Source of the DNA: Aquimarina aggregata
GTDB lineage: Bacteria; Bacteroidota; Bacteroidia; Flavobacteriales; Flavobacteriaceae
Assembly (NCBI RefSeq): GCF_001632745.1
Contig: NZ_LQRT01000004.1
Span: 1-64,000 of the forward strand
DNA length: 64,000 nucleotides
Reading direction: 5' to 3'
Below, in pieces: positions 55,129 to 64,000 of this stretch. The translations under genes were made by a program, and so were the position numbers. Each line of letters begins with the position of its first letter. Positions within the stretch are counted from its first letter, which is position 1. Under the pieces are notes generated by a model. It saw only the letters and a program-made list of their open reading frames with translations. It made no database searches and had not been told where the DNA came from.

Positions 55129-57159
55129 GATGAAAAAAATAATTGTAACAGGATTTTTATTAGCAAGTTTTATAGTAACACAAGCACAAATCACAGAATT
55201 ACCAAATGGAAATGTTGGGATAGGAACTACTACTCCCGAAGCAAAAGTACAAATAGAAACCGATAAATGGTCACCATCCTTATTTACCTTAAAAGACACC
55301 CATTACACTCCGTTTCAAACCTATCATTTTCAGATTGAAAGCGATGGATTAAAAATCAAACAAAATGATGCCATCCATTACCAATTTAAATCGGGTGGGA
55401 ACTTTATTGTAAATCAAGGCAATCTTGGTATAGGTGTTACAAACCCATCTCAAAAGTTACAGGTTGACGCTTTAAATAGCTCTATTCAAGTACAACTTAA
55501 CAGAGTTGGAAGCGGCGAAGGAAAGGTTGATTTTGGTGCAGACGATAAAGGTTTACACTATTGGGTTGGTGGTTATGATGGATTTGGAAAAGAAGAATTC
55601 TTTATACAAACTAATGGTAACATAGGAATAGGAACCAATTCTCCTTCAGGAAAACTACAAATTGAAACAGATAAATGGTCTAATTCGCTCTTGACATTAA
55701 AAGATACACACTATTCGCCTAATCAAATTTATAATTTTCAAATAGAAAGTGATGGATTAAAAATCAAACAAGATAATATCATTAATTATCAGTTTAAATC
55801 CGGAGGAAATTTTATTGTTAACAACGGACGTGTAGGAATTGGCACTACAGCACCAGATGCCAAACTCAGCGTGAAAGGAAAAATACATGCCGAAGAAGTA
55901 AAAATAGATTTAAGTGTTCCGGCACCGGATTATGTATTTAAAAAAGACTATGATCTATTAACTATAGCACAAGTACAACAACATATCAAAGAAAAGGGTC
56001 ATTTACCCAATATCCCATCTGCAAAAGTTCTGGAAACCGAAGGTGTTGATCTAGGATTGATGAATATGAAATTGTTGGAAAAAATCGAAGAGCTTACCCT
56101 CTATACCATACAACAACAAGAAGAAATTACTGAATTAAAAACTATGGTTAAAAAAATAATAGAAAATAAAAAGTAACATTTTCCAAGTTCGTGACATAAT
56201 AAGTAAAGGAGGATTCAATATAACCAAAAACACTAATGAAAAAAATAACTTTAGTAATAACGCTATTGTCTATTATACAAATAAATGCGCAACATCAAAC
56301 AATAGGATTGGGGTATTCCTTCGGATTCAGCCCAACAAATGATAAGTTTACTTTTAATAATAAAGAAATTGGTAACTATTCATTAGGGTGGTACCAAATA
56401 CCTGGTTCTGCTGAAGCAAATTTATCTGGTTATGGCGGGATTAATTTTTTCACACAAACTGCTTTAAGATTAACGATTGCTAGATCTGGAAATGTAGGTA
56501 TAGGAATCTATAATCCTTCTGCTAAATTACATGTAAATGGTTCTGCTATTATCGACAACACTTCTAGTCTACACTCTAGCCTTCGTTTTGGACGTGATCG
56601 AAATGATCAAATTATAGCCGATAACTCTGTGAACAAAATTTACGGGGGAGGATATTTCTTACGTGTCCATAATGAAACACTAGCTCATAAATATATAGAT
56701 GTCATGATGTTATCTGATCAAGGTGATGTGGGTATTGGAATAACAAAGCCATCTGCAAGACTTCATGTAAGTGGCTCTGCAATTATTGATAATCCACAAA
56801 GTCTACACTCCAGTATTCGCTTTGGACATGGTTTAAATGATAGAATTATAGCTGACAATTCTGTAAATAAAATTTATGGGGGAGGCTATTTTTTCCGCGT
56901 TCATAATGAAACTATAGGACATAAATATGTTGATGTTATGATGTTATCAGATACAGGAAAAGTAGGTATTGGTACAAGAAATCCAGACTCAAAACTTACC
57001 GTGAAAGGAAAAATACATGCCGAAGAAGTAAAAATAGATTTAAGTGTTCCTGCACCGGATTATGTATTTAAAAAAGACTATGATCTATTAACTATAGCAC
57101 AAGTACAACAACATATCAAAGAAAAGGGTCATTTACCCAATATCCCATCTGCAAAAGTT
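54883..57159 (+). repeat. Three dispersed copies of a 66-bp identical block
   Basis: The stretches 54883-54948, 55974-56039 and 57094-57159, beginning ATAGCACAAGTACAACAACA, are identical in all three fibre genes, including every third codon position. The block encodes the most conserved part of the shared C-terminal domain, around GHLPNIPSA. The flanking parts of the domain differ at silent sites, so this is a local homogenised tract. Confidence 0.85.
55130..56176 (+). CDS. Modular fibre-like surface protein 2
   Basis: A 348-aa paralogue of the preceding gene, one base after its stop. Same signal-peptide type and the same ITELPNGNVGIGTTTP opening. Its shaft module is different: two copies of a unit with QIETDKWS, TLKDTHY and QIESDGLKIKQ, separated by a third unit containing KVDFGADDKGLHYWVGG. 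The constant C-terminal domain follows (DYVFKKDYDLLT, GHLPNIPSA, LLEKIEELTLYTI) with a short coiled coil. Function unknown; a multimeric surface fibre is the likeliest form. Confidence 0.75.
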   Translation: MKKIIVTGFLLASFIVTQAQITELPNGNVGIGTTTPEAKVQIETDKWSPSLFTLKDTHYTPFQTYHFQIESDGLKIKQNDAIHYQFKSGGNFIVNQGNLGIGVTNPSQKLQVDALNSSIQVQLNRVGSGEGKVDFGADDKGLHYWVGGYDGFGKEEFFIQTNGNIGIGTNSPSGKLQIETDKWSNSLLTLKDTHYSPNQIYNFQIESDGLKIKQDNIINYQFKSGGNFIVNNGRVGIGTTAPDAKLSVKGKIHAEEVKIDLSVPAPDYVFKKDYDLLTIAQVQQHIKEKGHLPNIPSAKVLETEGVDLGLMNMKLLEKIEELTLYTIQQQEEITELKTMVKKIIENKK

Positions 57160-57354
57160 TTAGAAACCGAAGGTGTTGACTTAGGGATTATGAATATGAA
57201 ACTCTTAGAAAAAATTGAAGAGCTTACCCTCTACACCATCGATCAAGAGAAACGATTACAGCAACAAACGACCATCAATAAAAAACTTCAAAGTAAGAAT
57301 AATGAGCTGGAGGCTCGACTTGTTACAATAGAAAAACTACTTATTAAAGAATAA
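56236..57354 (+). CDS. Modular fibre-like surface protein 3
   Basis: A 372-aa third paralogue, 59 bp after the second. The signal peptide (LVITLLSIIQINAQ) is followed by an N-terminal part not shared with the others (GLGYSFGFSPTNDKF). Two copies of another shaft unit follow, each with HVNGSAIIDN or HVSGSAIIDN, NDQIIADNSVNKIYGGGYF and DVMMLSD. The constant C-terminal domain is the same as in genes 1 and 2, and the coiled coil is longer (to the C-terminus, with QQQTTINKKLQSKNNELEARL). It ends 4 bp before the first RHS gene, strongly suggesting a shared operon. Confidence 0.75.
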   Translation: MKKITLVITLLSIIQINAQHQTIGLGYSFGFSPTNDKFTFNNKEIGNYSLGWYQIPGSAEANLSGYGGINFFTQTALRLTIARSGNVGIGIYNPSAKLHVNGSAIIDNTSSLHSSLRFGRDRNDQIIADNSVNKIYGGGYFLRVHNETLAHKYIDVMMLSDQGDVGIGITKPSARLHVSGSAIIDNPQSLHSSIRFGHGLNDRIIADNSVNKIYGGGYFFRVHNETIGHKYVDVMMLSDTGKVGIGTRNPDSKLTVKGKIHAEEVKIDLSVPAPDYVFKKDYDLLTIAQVQQHIKEKGHLPNIPSAKVLETEGVDLGIMNMKLLEKIEELTLYTIDQEKRLQQQTTINKKLQSKNNELEARLVTIEKLLIKE

Positions 57355-57358
57355 ATCC

Positions 57359-60300
57359 ATGAAAAAGTATATTGCATTAACAATCTTATCTATACTGCAT
57401 TTTGTAGGCTCATCTCAAGATAGCAAAGGCTATTTTTCAGAATTAATTCCTCCAAGCCCAACTACTTCGGAGTTAGGGAAATTTGGAGAAGTTCCTGTTG
57501 GAAAATATAATGGAACTGCAAATATTGGCGTCCCAATTCATCAAATTTCTTTTCAAGAAATTTCTATTCCCATTAGTCTTTCTTATAATACTGGTGGAAT
57601 TAAGGTATCACAAGAAGCTTCTTGGGTCGGATTAGGATGGAATTTATCTGCAAATGCTATTATATCCAGACAGATAAAAGGATATGATGATTTGACCAAT
57701 AATGAAGGAGCCGTAGGTTATTTGTTTAGTAACAATTATACTTATCCTCTATCAGCTACTCAACAACAAGAGTTAGTAACCGCATATAGGACAAATCCAA
57801 TAGATACTGAACCAGATTTGTTTAACATTAGTCTTTTTGGTCAATCTATTAAGTTTACTCTTCCAAAAAAAGGAAATACCACTACTATTAGCGCAAACGT
57901 ACTAAACAATGCAAATACAAAGGTATTTTATAACACAAGTACTAAATCTTTTGAAATTATTAATAGTCTTGGCTACCGCTTCTTTTTTGGTAGTAAAGAG
58001 TTTACCACAGCATATAGAAGTGGTTTAGGTGGATCTGGTACTTTAGATACCGAGGAAAGTGCTCTGGGTGTAATTAATTATCAAACAGCTGATGGTAGCA
58101 GAACAAGACACAAAGTTTCTTCTTGGCATTTAGATAAAATACAAGCTCCCAATGATGAGGAGTTGTTTTTCTCCTATCAGAAAGGGTTTCATATGAGTTA
58201 TCCTTCATTTTCAGAATCTCGTGATTTTAACTTATGTGATTTTGGAGGAACTTTAAATGGTCTTGATCATATCGATGGCGAAGTATCTACTAAAACAATC
58301 ACTGGATATATTACTGGTTTTGAAAGTTTATATCTAAATCAAATTTCTGGTAGATTCGGAAGTGTGACTTTTGGACTTACGGATAGAGAAGATATTTCTT
58401 CTAGATTTCAAACTCCATTTACATTTCCTTTAGCCATTCCGGTAGATATAAACCAAAAACCTAAAAAATTATCTTCTATTGTTATTAAAGATTATAATGG
58501 AGTAATTAGAAAATCTGCCAGTTTAACTCATACCTATTTTAATGCCGATAAAAATCAAGATACAGATGACTATAAAAAAGAAAAATACCTTCGTTTGAAA
58601 CTTGACGAGGTAGTAGTTCTTAATCAAAAATTTAGCTTTGATTATATATCTTCAAATTCATTGCCTGCAAAAAACTCGAAAGCTGAAGATTTTTGGGGAT
58701 TTTATAATGGAAAAGATAACACTAACCGTATACCATCTTTTGGTAGAGTTGTGAGATGCGCAATCAATAATAAAAATGCTTTTTTAGATTTTGAAGGTGT
58801 AAATCGAGGAAGTGATATTACGTATGGTAAAATTGGATTGTTAGAAAAGGTTACTTATCCTACAAAAGGATATACAGTTTTTGAGTATGAAAGTAATAAG
58901 GCTACTATTGATAAACCTACTGTTGACTATAGTGATCCATATACAAATTCAACCGGTTTTAGTTATAATTATCAATATCTAAAACGTACTAACCTACAAA
59001 GTTTCTATACCCCAATTGGATCAGGAAGCATATTTACCATTAACTCTGCACAAGATTTACCGTTTAGTTATAATTTCAAAGCTTCTACAGGTTTTCAATG
59101 TGGTTATAACTGTCACTTAGGTGCTGCCGGACCACAATATGTTTTTAGAATAGAAAATGTTAACGATCCATCAAAGGTCTATGAAATCATAAAATATGCC
59201 AATGTCTCTTCTGTAAGCGAAGAAAGTCTTAATCTACCTAACGGTACATATAAACTAAAAATTAATTCTTATGACTGGCCTCCTGGAGGGTTTTCAGCAG
59301 CTGTTTCGGCAAAAAACCCTAAAGCATTCTATATCAAATCCCCAGATGTAAATTCCTTTCCTTTTGAAGAATTTGAAGTCGGAGGTGCTCGAGTAAAATC
59401 TGTAACTAATAAAGATCATAATAATCAATTCATTACTAAAAAAACATATACCTATACAGAAGGCAAGTACGGAACAACCGTTTCTTCTGGAGTTCTTATG
59501 AATGAATTAGTATACCATTCAAAAGCTGGTGTTTATGATTACACGCCTCAAGATTTTGGAGGAAGATTCACAATGTCTTCTGGTAATCCACTAAACTTAG
59601 ACTACGCCGCACAAGGAAGTCATATAGGCTATAGTTTTGTCGAAGAAAGAAATGAAACCGAAGACGGTAGTAACAATGGAGTAATTAGATCTAATTTTGT
59701 AAACACAAAAAACCAACACCTTTCAATGTTTATAGGAGCTACCTATGAATATGCATTAGAATCAGCACAAATTAGTCAGTCATACACAGATGTCCACTAC
59801 GGCAATGCCTATTTGATTGGTGTAGACCCTATCTCTTTTGACTATAAAAACGGTAATTTATTTACTGAAGAAATTATTGATGTAAATGGTGAAACTAAAT
59901 CTTTCATTAACTACGCCACATATCAAGATGTTACTTTAACATCAGTTCCTGTTGTAAGAGCTCACTTAACAACTGTTAATGTAATTGCTTCATATGGATA
60001 TACTCAAAAAGGGCAATTATCGCTTTTGACACAAAAAGAAAATTCCGAATATCATAACAACAAAGTTATAAAGACCGTTCAAACGAATACCTATAACGAA
60101 AGATATTTACCAGAACTAAGTACTACTTCTACTTCAGAAAACAACACTATCCTTAAATCATATACCTATTACCCTTTTGATAGCGAAAATGGGATTTCAA
60201 CAAAACCATATATGCAAGATTTAGTAAATCAAAATCGAATAGCAATTCCTGTATTCACAAAAAATTTAAAAGACAATACTGTTTTAAATGAACGATTAAC

Positions 60301-60784
60301 ATTTTTTGATGAATTTTCAACAACTAATATGATTTTACCGTCTAAAATACAGGATAGTAAACAATCAGGGAATTTAGAGGATCGCTTTTTCTTTCACGAC
60401 TATGATGCCAATAATAATGTATTAGAAGTTTCCTTAACTAAGGATACACACACGGTTTATGTTTGGGGGTACAATAAACAATATGCCATTGCTAAAATTC
60501 AAAACACCACATATGCCGAGGTTGCAGGTGCATTAGGTATTACCGTAGCAGCACTCAAAAATTTGGATGAAGGCGCTATGTCTTCATTAAATTCATTAAG
60601 AGAAAAATTACCACAAGCAATGACTTCTACGTATACCTATGATCCAATTATTGGTGTCACTAGTATGACTGATCCAAGGGGATATACCATGTATTATCAT
60701 TATGATCTCTTTAACCGTTTGAAATTTGTAAAAGATGCCGATGGTAATCTCGTATCAGAAAATAAATATAACTACAAAAACTAA
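57359..60784 (+). CDS. RHS/SpvB-like YD-repeat shell protein
   Basis: A 1141-aa exported protein (signal peptide about 1-20). The N-terminal region PPSPTTSELGKFGEVPVGKYNG, then PISLSYNTGGIKVSQEASWVGLGWNLSANAII, is the SpvB/TcdB-like opening typical of large Bacteroidota RHS proteins. The C-terminus has YD-type repeats (TYTYDPIIGVTSMTDPRG, YHYDLFNRLKFVKDADG). It has no RHS-core DPxG cleavage motif or toxin tip and thus resembles a TcB-like part of a shell. It is followed after 8 bp by the RHS-core protein, so the pair probably acts together. Confidence 0.82.
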   Translation: MKKYIALTILSILHFVGSSQDSKGYFSELIPPSPTTSELGKFGEVPVGKYNGTANIGVPIHQISFQEISIPISLSYNTGGIKVSQEASWVGLGWNLSANAIISRQIKGYDDLTNNEGAVGYLFSNNYTYPLSATQQQELVTAYRTNPIDTEPDLFNISLFGQSIKFTLPKKGNTTTISANVLNNANTKVFYNTSTKSFEIINSLGYRFFFGSKEFTTAYRSGLGGSGTLDTEESALGVINYQTADGSRTRHKVSSWHLDKIQAPNDEELFFSYQKGFHMSYPSFSESRDFNLCDFGGTLNGLDHIDGEVSTKTITGYITGFESLYLNQISGRFGSVTFGLTDREDISSRFQTPFTFPLAIPVDINQKPKKLSSIVIKDYNGVIRKSASLTHTYFNADKNQDTDDYKKEKYLRLKLDEVVVLNQKFSFDYISSNSLPAKNSKAEDFWGFYNGKDNTNRIPSFGRVVRCAINNKNAFLDFEGVNRGSDITYGKIGLLEKVTYPTKGYTVFEYESNKATIDKPTVDYSDPYTNSTGFSYNYQYLKRTNLQSFYTPIGSGSIFTINSAQDLPFSYNFKASTGFQCGYNCHLGAAGPQYVFRIENVNDPSKVYEIIKYANVSSVSEESLNLPNGTYKLKINSYDWPPGGFSAAVSAKNPKAFYIKSPDVNSFPFEEFEVGGARVKSVTNKDHNNQFITKKTYTYTEGKYGTTVSSGVLMNELVYHSKAGVYDYTPQDFGGRFTMSSGNPLNLDYAAQGSHIGYSFVEERNETEDGSNNGVIRSNFVNTKNQHLSMFIGATYEYALESAQISQSYTDVHYGNAYLIGVDPISFDYKNGNLFTEEIIDVNGETKSFINYATYQDVTLTSVPVVRAHLTTVNVIASYGYTQKGQLSLLTQKENSEYHNNKVIKTVQTNTYNERYLPELSTTSTSENNTILKSYTYYPFDSENGISTKPYMQDLVNQNRIAIPVFTKNLKDNTVLNERLTFFDEFSTTNMILPSKIQDSKQSGNLEDRFFFHDYDANNNVLEVSLTKDTHTVYVWGYNKQYAIAKIQNTTYAEVAGALGITVAALKNLDEGAMSSLNSLREKLPQAMTSTYTYDPIIGVTSMTDPRGYTMYYHYDLFNRLKFVKDADGNLVSENKYNYKN

Positions 60785-60792
60785 TCAAGACC

Positions 60793-63700
60793 ATGAGAAA
60801 AATAGTTAAATATATCGCGGTTGCCTTACTTTTTGTAGGTAGTATTGCGCAGGCACAAACTCCAGCTAACATCGTAAAAGAAGGAGATTATACAATTACA
60901 AGTACAGAAACACTTACGGCTACACAAAGTATCACCTTAAAACCTAATTCCTGGATCAAAGCAGGAAGTAATTTTTCTGCAGTGGTTACACCAGATGCAT
61001 ACATCCCTATTAGTTTGAATATAGATGAAAACTATATATTTACTAGAGTATATCAAGAAGCTAAAACGACATCTAGTGCTATTAGAAATAATAGCGATGT
61101 GATCGAGAGCATTTCCTATTTTGATGGCTTAGGTAGACCAAAACAACAAATAACCATAAAGGCATCTCCAGATCAAAAAGATATTGTTAGTCATATTACT
61201 TATGACACTCTTGGGAGACAAGCGAAACAATATCTTCCTTTTGAGCGCCAAGCTGGTGCTGTAGGAAGTTATAATCCTGTCAATATCAATACAGATATTA
61301 ATAGTTATTACCAAAATAAATATGCTGCAGATTTTGCAGGAGTTACACAAGCAAATGTAAACGCTTATTCAGAGAGTAATTTTGAATCTTCTCCTTTAAA
61401 CAGGGTGCTAGAGCAAGGAGCACCCGGTACAGACTGGAAAGCCAATCCAAATACTGATACAGATCATACCGTTAAATTTGATTGGGCTACAAATACAGCT
61501 ACAGAAGTATTTTATTTTGATATCAATTTTACAAATGATAACCCAGAAACACCAACATTAATCAAAAATGGATATTACAATGCAGATGAGTTATTAATAA
61601 CCATCACTAAAGACGAAAACTGGCAACTTGGACAAACACATCCTAATGATCATACTACCAAAGAGTATAGGGATAAACAAGGTAATGTACTTTTAAAAAG
61701 AACATATAATACCAATGTCCCTCATGATACCTATTATATATATGATGATTTTGGTAATCTTACTTATGTGATCCCTCCAAAAGTAACCTTAAGTGCCACA
61801 GATGGAGTAAGTACTACTGAGTTATCTGAGTTGTGTTATCAATACAAATATGATTACCGAAACCGCTTGATCGAAAAGAAAATACCAGGTAAAGGGATGG
61901 AATCTATTGTATACGATAATCTTGATCGTCCTGTACTTACACAAGATGCAAATCAAGCAGCCAAAAACCCTAAAGAATGGTTATTTACCAAATATGATGC
62001 TTTAAGCAGAGTTATCTATACTGGGATTCATAAAAACAATAAAAATAGAGCTGCTATACAATCAGATCATTTTACTGATAAAACTTCGCTACAAAACTAT
62101 GAAACCAAAGTATCTACGGGTTCTGGGTATGACAATACCTATTATAGTAATGACGATTTCCCAAATACCAACCTTGAGGTATTAACGGTAAACTATTATG
62201 ACAATTACTATTTTGATAAAGTAACACTTGCCTTACCATCAAAAAGTTATGGTGTAGATATTGTAAATTATGATGATGCTAATACAACACAAACTAGAGG
62301 TCTTAGCACAGGGAGTCGCGTTAAGGTATTGACCACTAACAATTGGATTACAACCATTACTGGGTATGACAAAAAAGCCAGACCAATTTATGTTGCTAGT
62401 AAAAATGACTTTTTAAATACTACTGATGTCATAGAAAGTAAATTAGATTTTGCGGGTAAAGTGTTACAAACCAAAACTACCCATACCAAAGATAGTAATC
62501 CTACCATTGTAACGATAGATAGTTTTACGTATGATCATGTAGCTAGATTGTTAACTCAAACACAACAAATCAACTCGCAAACACCAGAAACTATAGTTTC
62601 TAATACGTATGATGAAATTGGACAATTAGCATCTAAAGAAGTCGGTGGTGGATTGCAAGATGTGGATTATACGTACAACGTACGTGGTTGGCTAAAGAGT
62701 ATTAATCAGGGTACTACAGCTAATGGAGATTTATTTGGCTTTGCTATAGATTACAATAGTGAGACCAACCCTTTATATAACGGCAATATTGCTAAAACTT
62801 CATGGCAAACCGCAAATGATAATGTGACCAGAAGTTATGCGTATACTTATGATGCGTTAAATAGACTAAAATATGGAGCTTTTACAGGTACTAATCCAGG
62901 TTCTGCAGAATATGATATGGGCGTTAGTTATGATAAGAATGGAAATATAAAAGATTTATATCGCTTTGATGCAGGAGGATATAGTAATATAATGGATAAT
63001 CTTACATATACTTATGATAGTGGCAATAAATTATTATCTGTAAGCGATACTGGTTTCAACAGAGGATTCAAAGACGAGAATACCTCTGGTAACGATTTTG
63101 AATATGATATCAACGGTAATATGATCGAAGATAAAAACAAGGGCATTACCAATATCACATATAATCATTTAAATCTGCCAGAAACAGTCTCTATATCGAA
63201 TCCTCAAGGAACAGGAAATATTACTTATATTTACAATGCAACTGGGACAAAGTTAAAAAAGATTGCACCTAGTGGAAGTTCTTTAATAGAAACAGAATAT
63301 GCTGGAAACTACGTCTATAAATCTGGTAATCTTGAATTCTTTGGTCATTCTGAAGGTATTGTAGAAAAAGAGAATGATGGTTATAAATATGTATATCAAT
63401 TTAAAGATCAAGTAGGAAATATTAGGTTGTCTTACTCCGATAAAAATAAGGATGGTACTATAACTCAGAACGAAATAATTCAAGAAAAGAATTATTATCC
63501 ATTTGGGCTTACTCATAAAGGATATAATAATATACTAAGAGGTAGAAATCATAATTATGGTTTTGGAGGAACTGAATTCTCAGAGGAACTAAATTTGAAT
63601 AGTTATGATTTTGGTGAAAGAAACTATAATCCTACTCTTGGAAGATGGTTTAATATTGACCCATTGACAGAATTTATGAGATCTCAATCTCCCTACAATT

Positions 63701-64000
63701 TTGGGTTTAACAATCCAATATATTTTAGTGATAGCGGAGGAAATATACCTTGGCCTGTACCTGAAATGTTCAAGCAATGGACAAGAAGAATGGATTCACC
63801 TTTTGGTGGTCCAAGAACATGTAGTGGATGTAGTCGATGGCATAAAGGAGTAGATATTAATTTCGACGGGGGTGGAGCTACAGATTATGGGGCACCAGTA
63901 TTAGCTACACATTCAGGTAAAGTGGTTTCAATTAAAACTACTTTAGATGGATCAGGAAGAAATGTATATATTCAGTCCCCAGATGGGTCGTTTCAAACAA
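60793..64000 (+). CDS. DUF6443 / RHS-core protein with C-terminal M23 peptidase (partial)
   Basis: An open frame from ATG 60793 past the window end (1069 complete codons). The signal peptide (IAVALLFVGSIAQAQ) is followed by a DUF6443-type region (SISYFDGLGRPKQQI), YD repeats (YDNLDRPV, YTYDALNRLKYGA, YNHLNLPETVS) and the RHS core: YYPFGLTHKG, then YDFGERNYNPTLGRWFNIDPL, ending FNNPIYFSDSGG near residue 983. After a short linker the sequence becomes a LytM/M23 zinc peptidase: HKGVDI (His1017, Asp1021) and APVLATHSGKVV, then GSGRNVYIQSPDG. The second metal-binding HxH block would come just outside the window. This is the layout of a polymorphic toxin-like protein with a peptidoglycan-hydrolase tip. 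Confidence 0.85.
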   Translation, partial: MRKIVKYIAVALLFVGSIAQAQTPANIVKEGDYTITSTETLTATQSITLKPNSWIKAGSNFSAVVTPDAYIPISLNIDENYIFTRVYQEAKTTSSAIRNNSDVIESISYFDGLGRPKQQITIKASPDQKDIVSHITYDTLGRQAKQYLPFERQAGAVGSYNPVNINTDINSYYQNKYAADFAGVTQANVNAYSESNFESSPLNRVLEQGAPGTDWKANPNTDTDHTVKFDWATNTATEVFYFDINFTNDNPETPTLIKNGYYNADELLITITKDENWQLGQTHPNDHTTKEYRDKQGNVLLKRTYNTNVPHDTYYIYDDFGNLTYVIPPKVTLSATDGVSTTELSELCYQYKYDYRNRLIEKKIPGKGMESIVYDNLDRPVLTQDANQAAKNPKEWLFTKYDALSRVIYTGIHKNNKNRAAIQSDHFTDKTSLQNYETKVSTGSGYDNTYYSNDDFPNTNLEVLTVNYYDNYYFDKVTLALPSKSYGVDIVNYDDANTTQTRGLSTGSRVKVLTTNNWITTITGYDKKARPIYVASKNDFLNTTDVIESKLDFAGKVLQTKTTHTKDSNPTIVTIDSFTYDHVARLLTQTQQINSQTPETIVSNTYDEIGQLASKEVGGGLQDVDYTYNVRGWLKSINQGTTANGDLFGFAIDYNSETNPLYNGNIAKTSWQTANDNVTRSYAYTYDALNRLKYGAFTGTNPGSAEYDMGVSYDKNGNIKDLYRFDAGGYSNIMDNLTYTYDSGNKLLSVSDTGFNRGFKDENTSGNDFEYDINGNMIEDKNKGITNITYNHLNLPETVSISNPQGTGNITYIYNATGTKLKKIAPSGSSLIETEYAGNYVYKSGNLEFFGHSEGIVEKENDGYKYVYQFKDQVGNIRLSYSDKNKDGTITQNEIIQEKNYYPFGLTHKGYNNILRGRNHNYGFGGTEFSEELNLNSYDFGERNYNPTLGRWFNIDPLTEFMRSQSPYNFGFNNPIYFSDSGGNIPWPVPEMFKQWTRRMDSPFGGPRTCSGCSRWHKGVDINFDGGGATDYGAPVLATHSGKVVSIKTTLDGSGRNVYIQSPDGSFQT

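Overview
The window looks like the chromosome of a marine-type member of the Flavobacteriaceae (Bacteroidota). The evidence is low GC content, promoters of the TTG-N19-TAnnTTTG type, a gliding-motility/type IX secretion C-terminal sorting domain, many Bacteroidota-restricted families (DUF4294, choice-of-anchor L, DUF6443 RHS proteins) and the 5' end of a 16S rRNA gene. An Aquimarina-like genus is plausible but cannot be decided from the sequence alone. Apart from the 3' end of the window, all genes appear intact. I saw no tRNA, CRISPR array, insertion sequence or prophage.

Layout. 1-806: start of an rrn operon on the minus strand, preceded by three promoters spaced exactly 125 bp apart. 807-16388: mostly housekeeping and envelope genes: DUF4294 protein, M42 aminopeptidase, Nudix hydrolase, Dps, a secreted propeller-like lipoprotein, a 1235-aa metallophosphoesterase/outer-membrane-barrel fusion, an HD-phosphohydrolase/PycTM-like membrane protein, a GAF protein, a TlpA-type thioredoxin, a rhomboid protease and two tandem LpxL-like acyltransferases. 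16477-30058: a coherent minus-strand block that reads as a lipid biosynthesis-and-export cluster: fatty acyl-AMP ligase, acyl-CoA dehydrogenase, acyl carrier protein, a one-module NRPS (C-A-PCP-TE), a SRPBCC protein, an MMPL/RND transporter, a LolA-like periplasmic protein and a DUF1302 outer-membrane protein. 30897-53657: an orphan ParB-like protein, then core metabolism (GlmM, gamma-glutamyltransferase, AlkD, DnaK, serine dehydratase, PanB, a pseudouridine synthase, an EamA transporter), a type IX-secreted giant-type adhesin-like protein, and the leucine operon leuACDB. 54091-64000: an apparent operon of three modular fibre-like proteins sharing one C-terminal domain, followed by a pair of RHS/YD-repeat proteins. 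The second of these ends, at the window edge, in an M23 (LytM) peptidase domain.

How the genes work together. The strongest candidate for an undescribed system is the 13.6-kb acyl-amino-acid cluster. A free fatty acid would be adenylated by the FAAL, loaded on the stand-alone ACP, desaturated by the dehydrogenase, joined to an amino acid chosen by the A domain (fingerprint closest to threonine) and released by a thioesterase whose nucleophile is Cys1160 rather than Ser. A Cys thioesterase acting on an N-acyl beta-hydroxy amino acid is the arrangement known from obafluorin beta-lactone formation, so an N-acyl-threonine or its beta-lactone is a reasonable product hypothesis. The co-oriented MMPL, LolA-like and DUF1302 genes would move the lipid across the envelope. 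The second candidate is the fibre/RHS operon, which looks like a surface-exposed or secreted polymorphic toxin-like system with a peptidoglycan-hydrolase tip.
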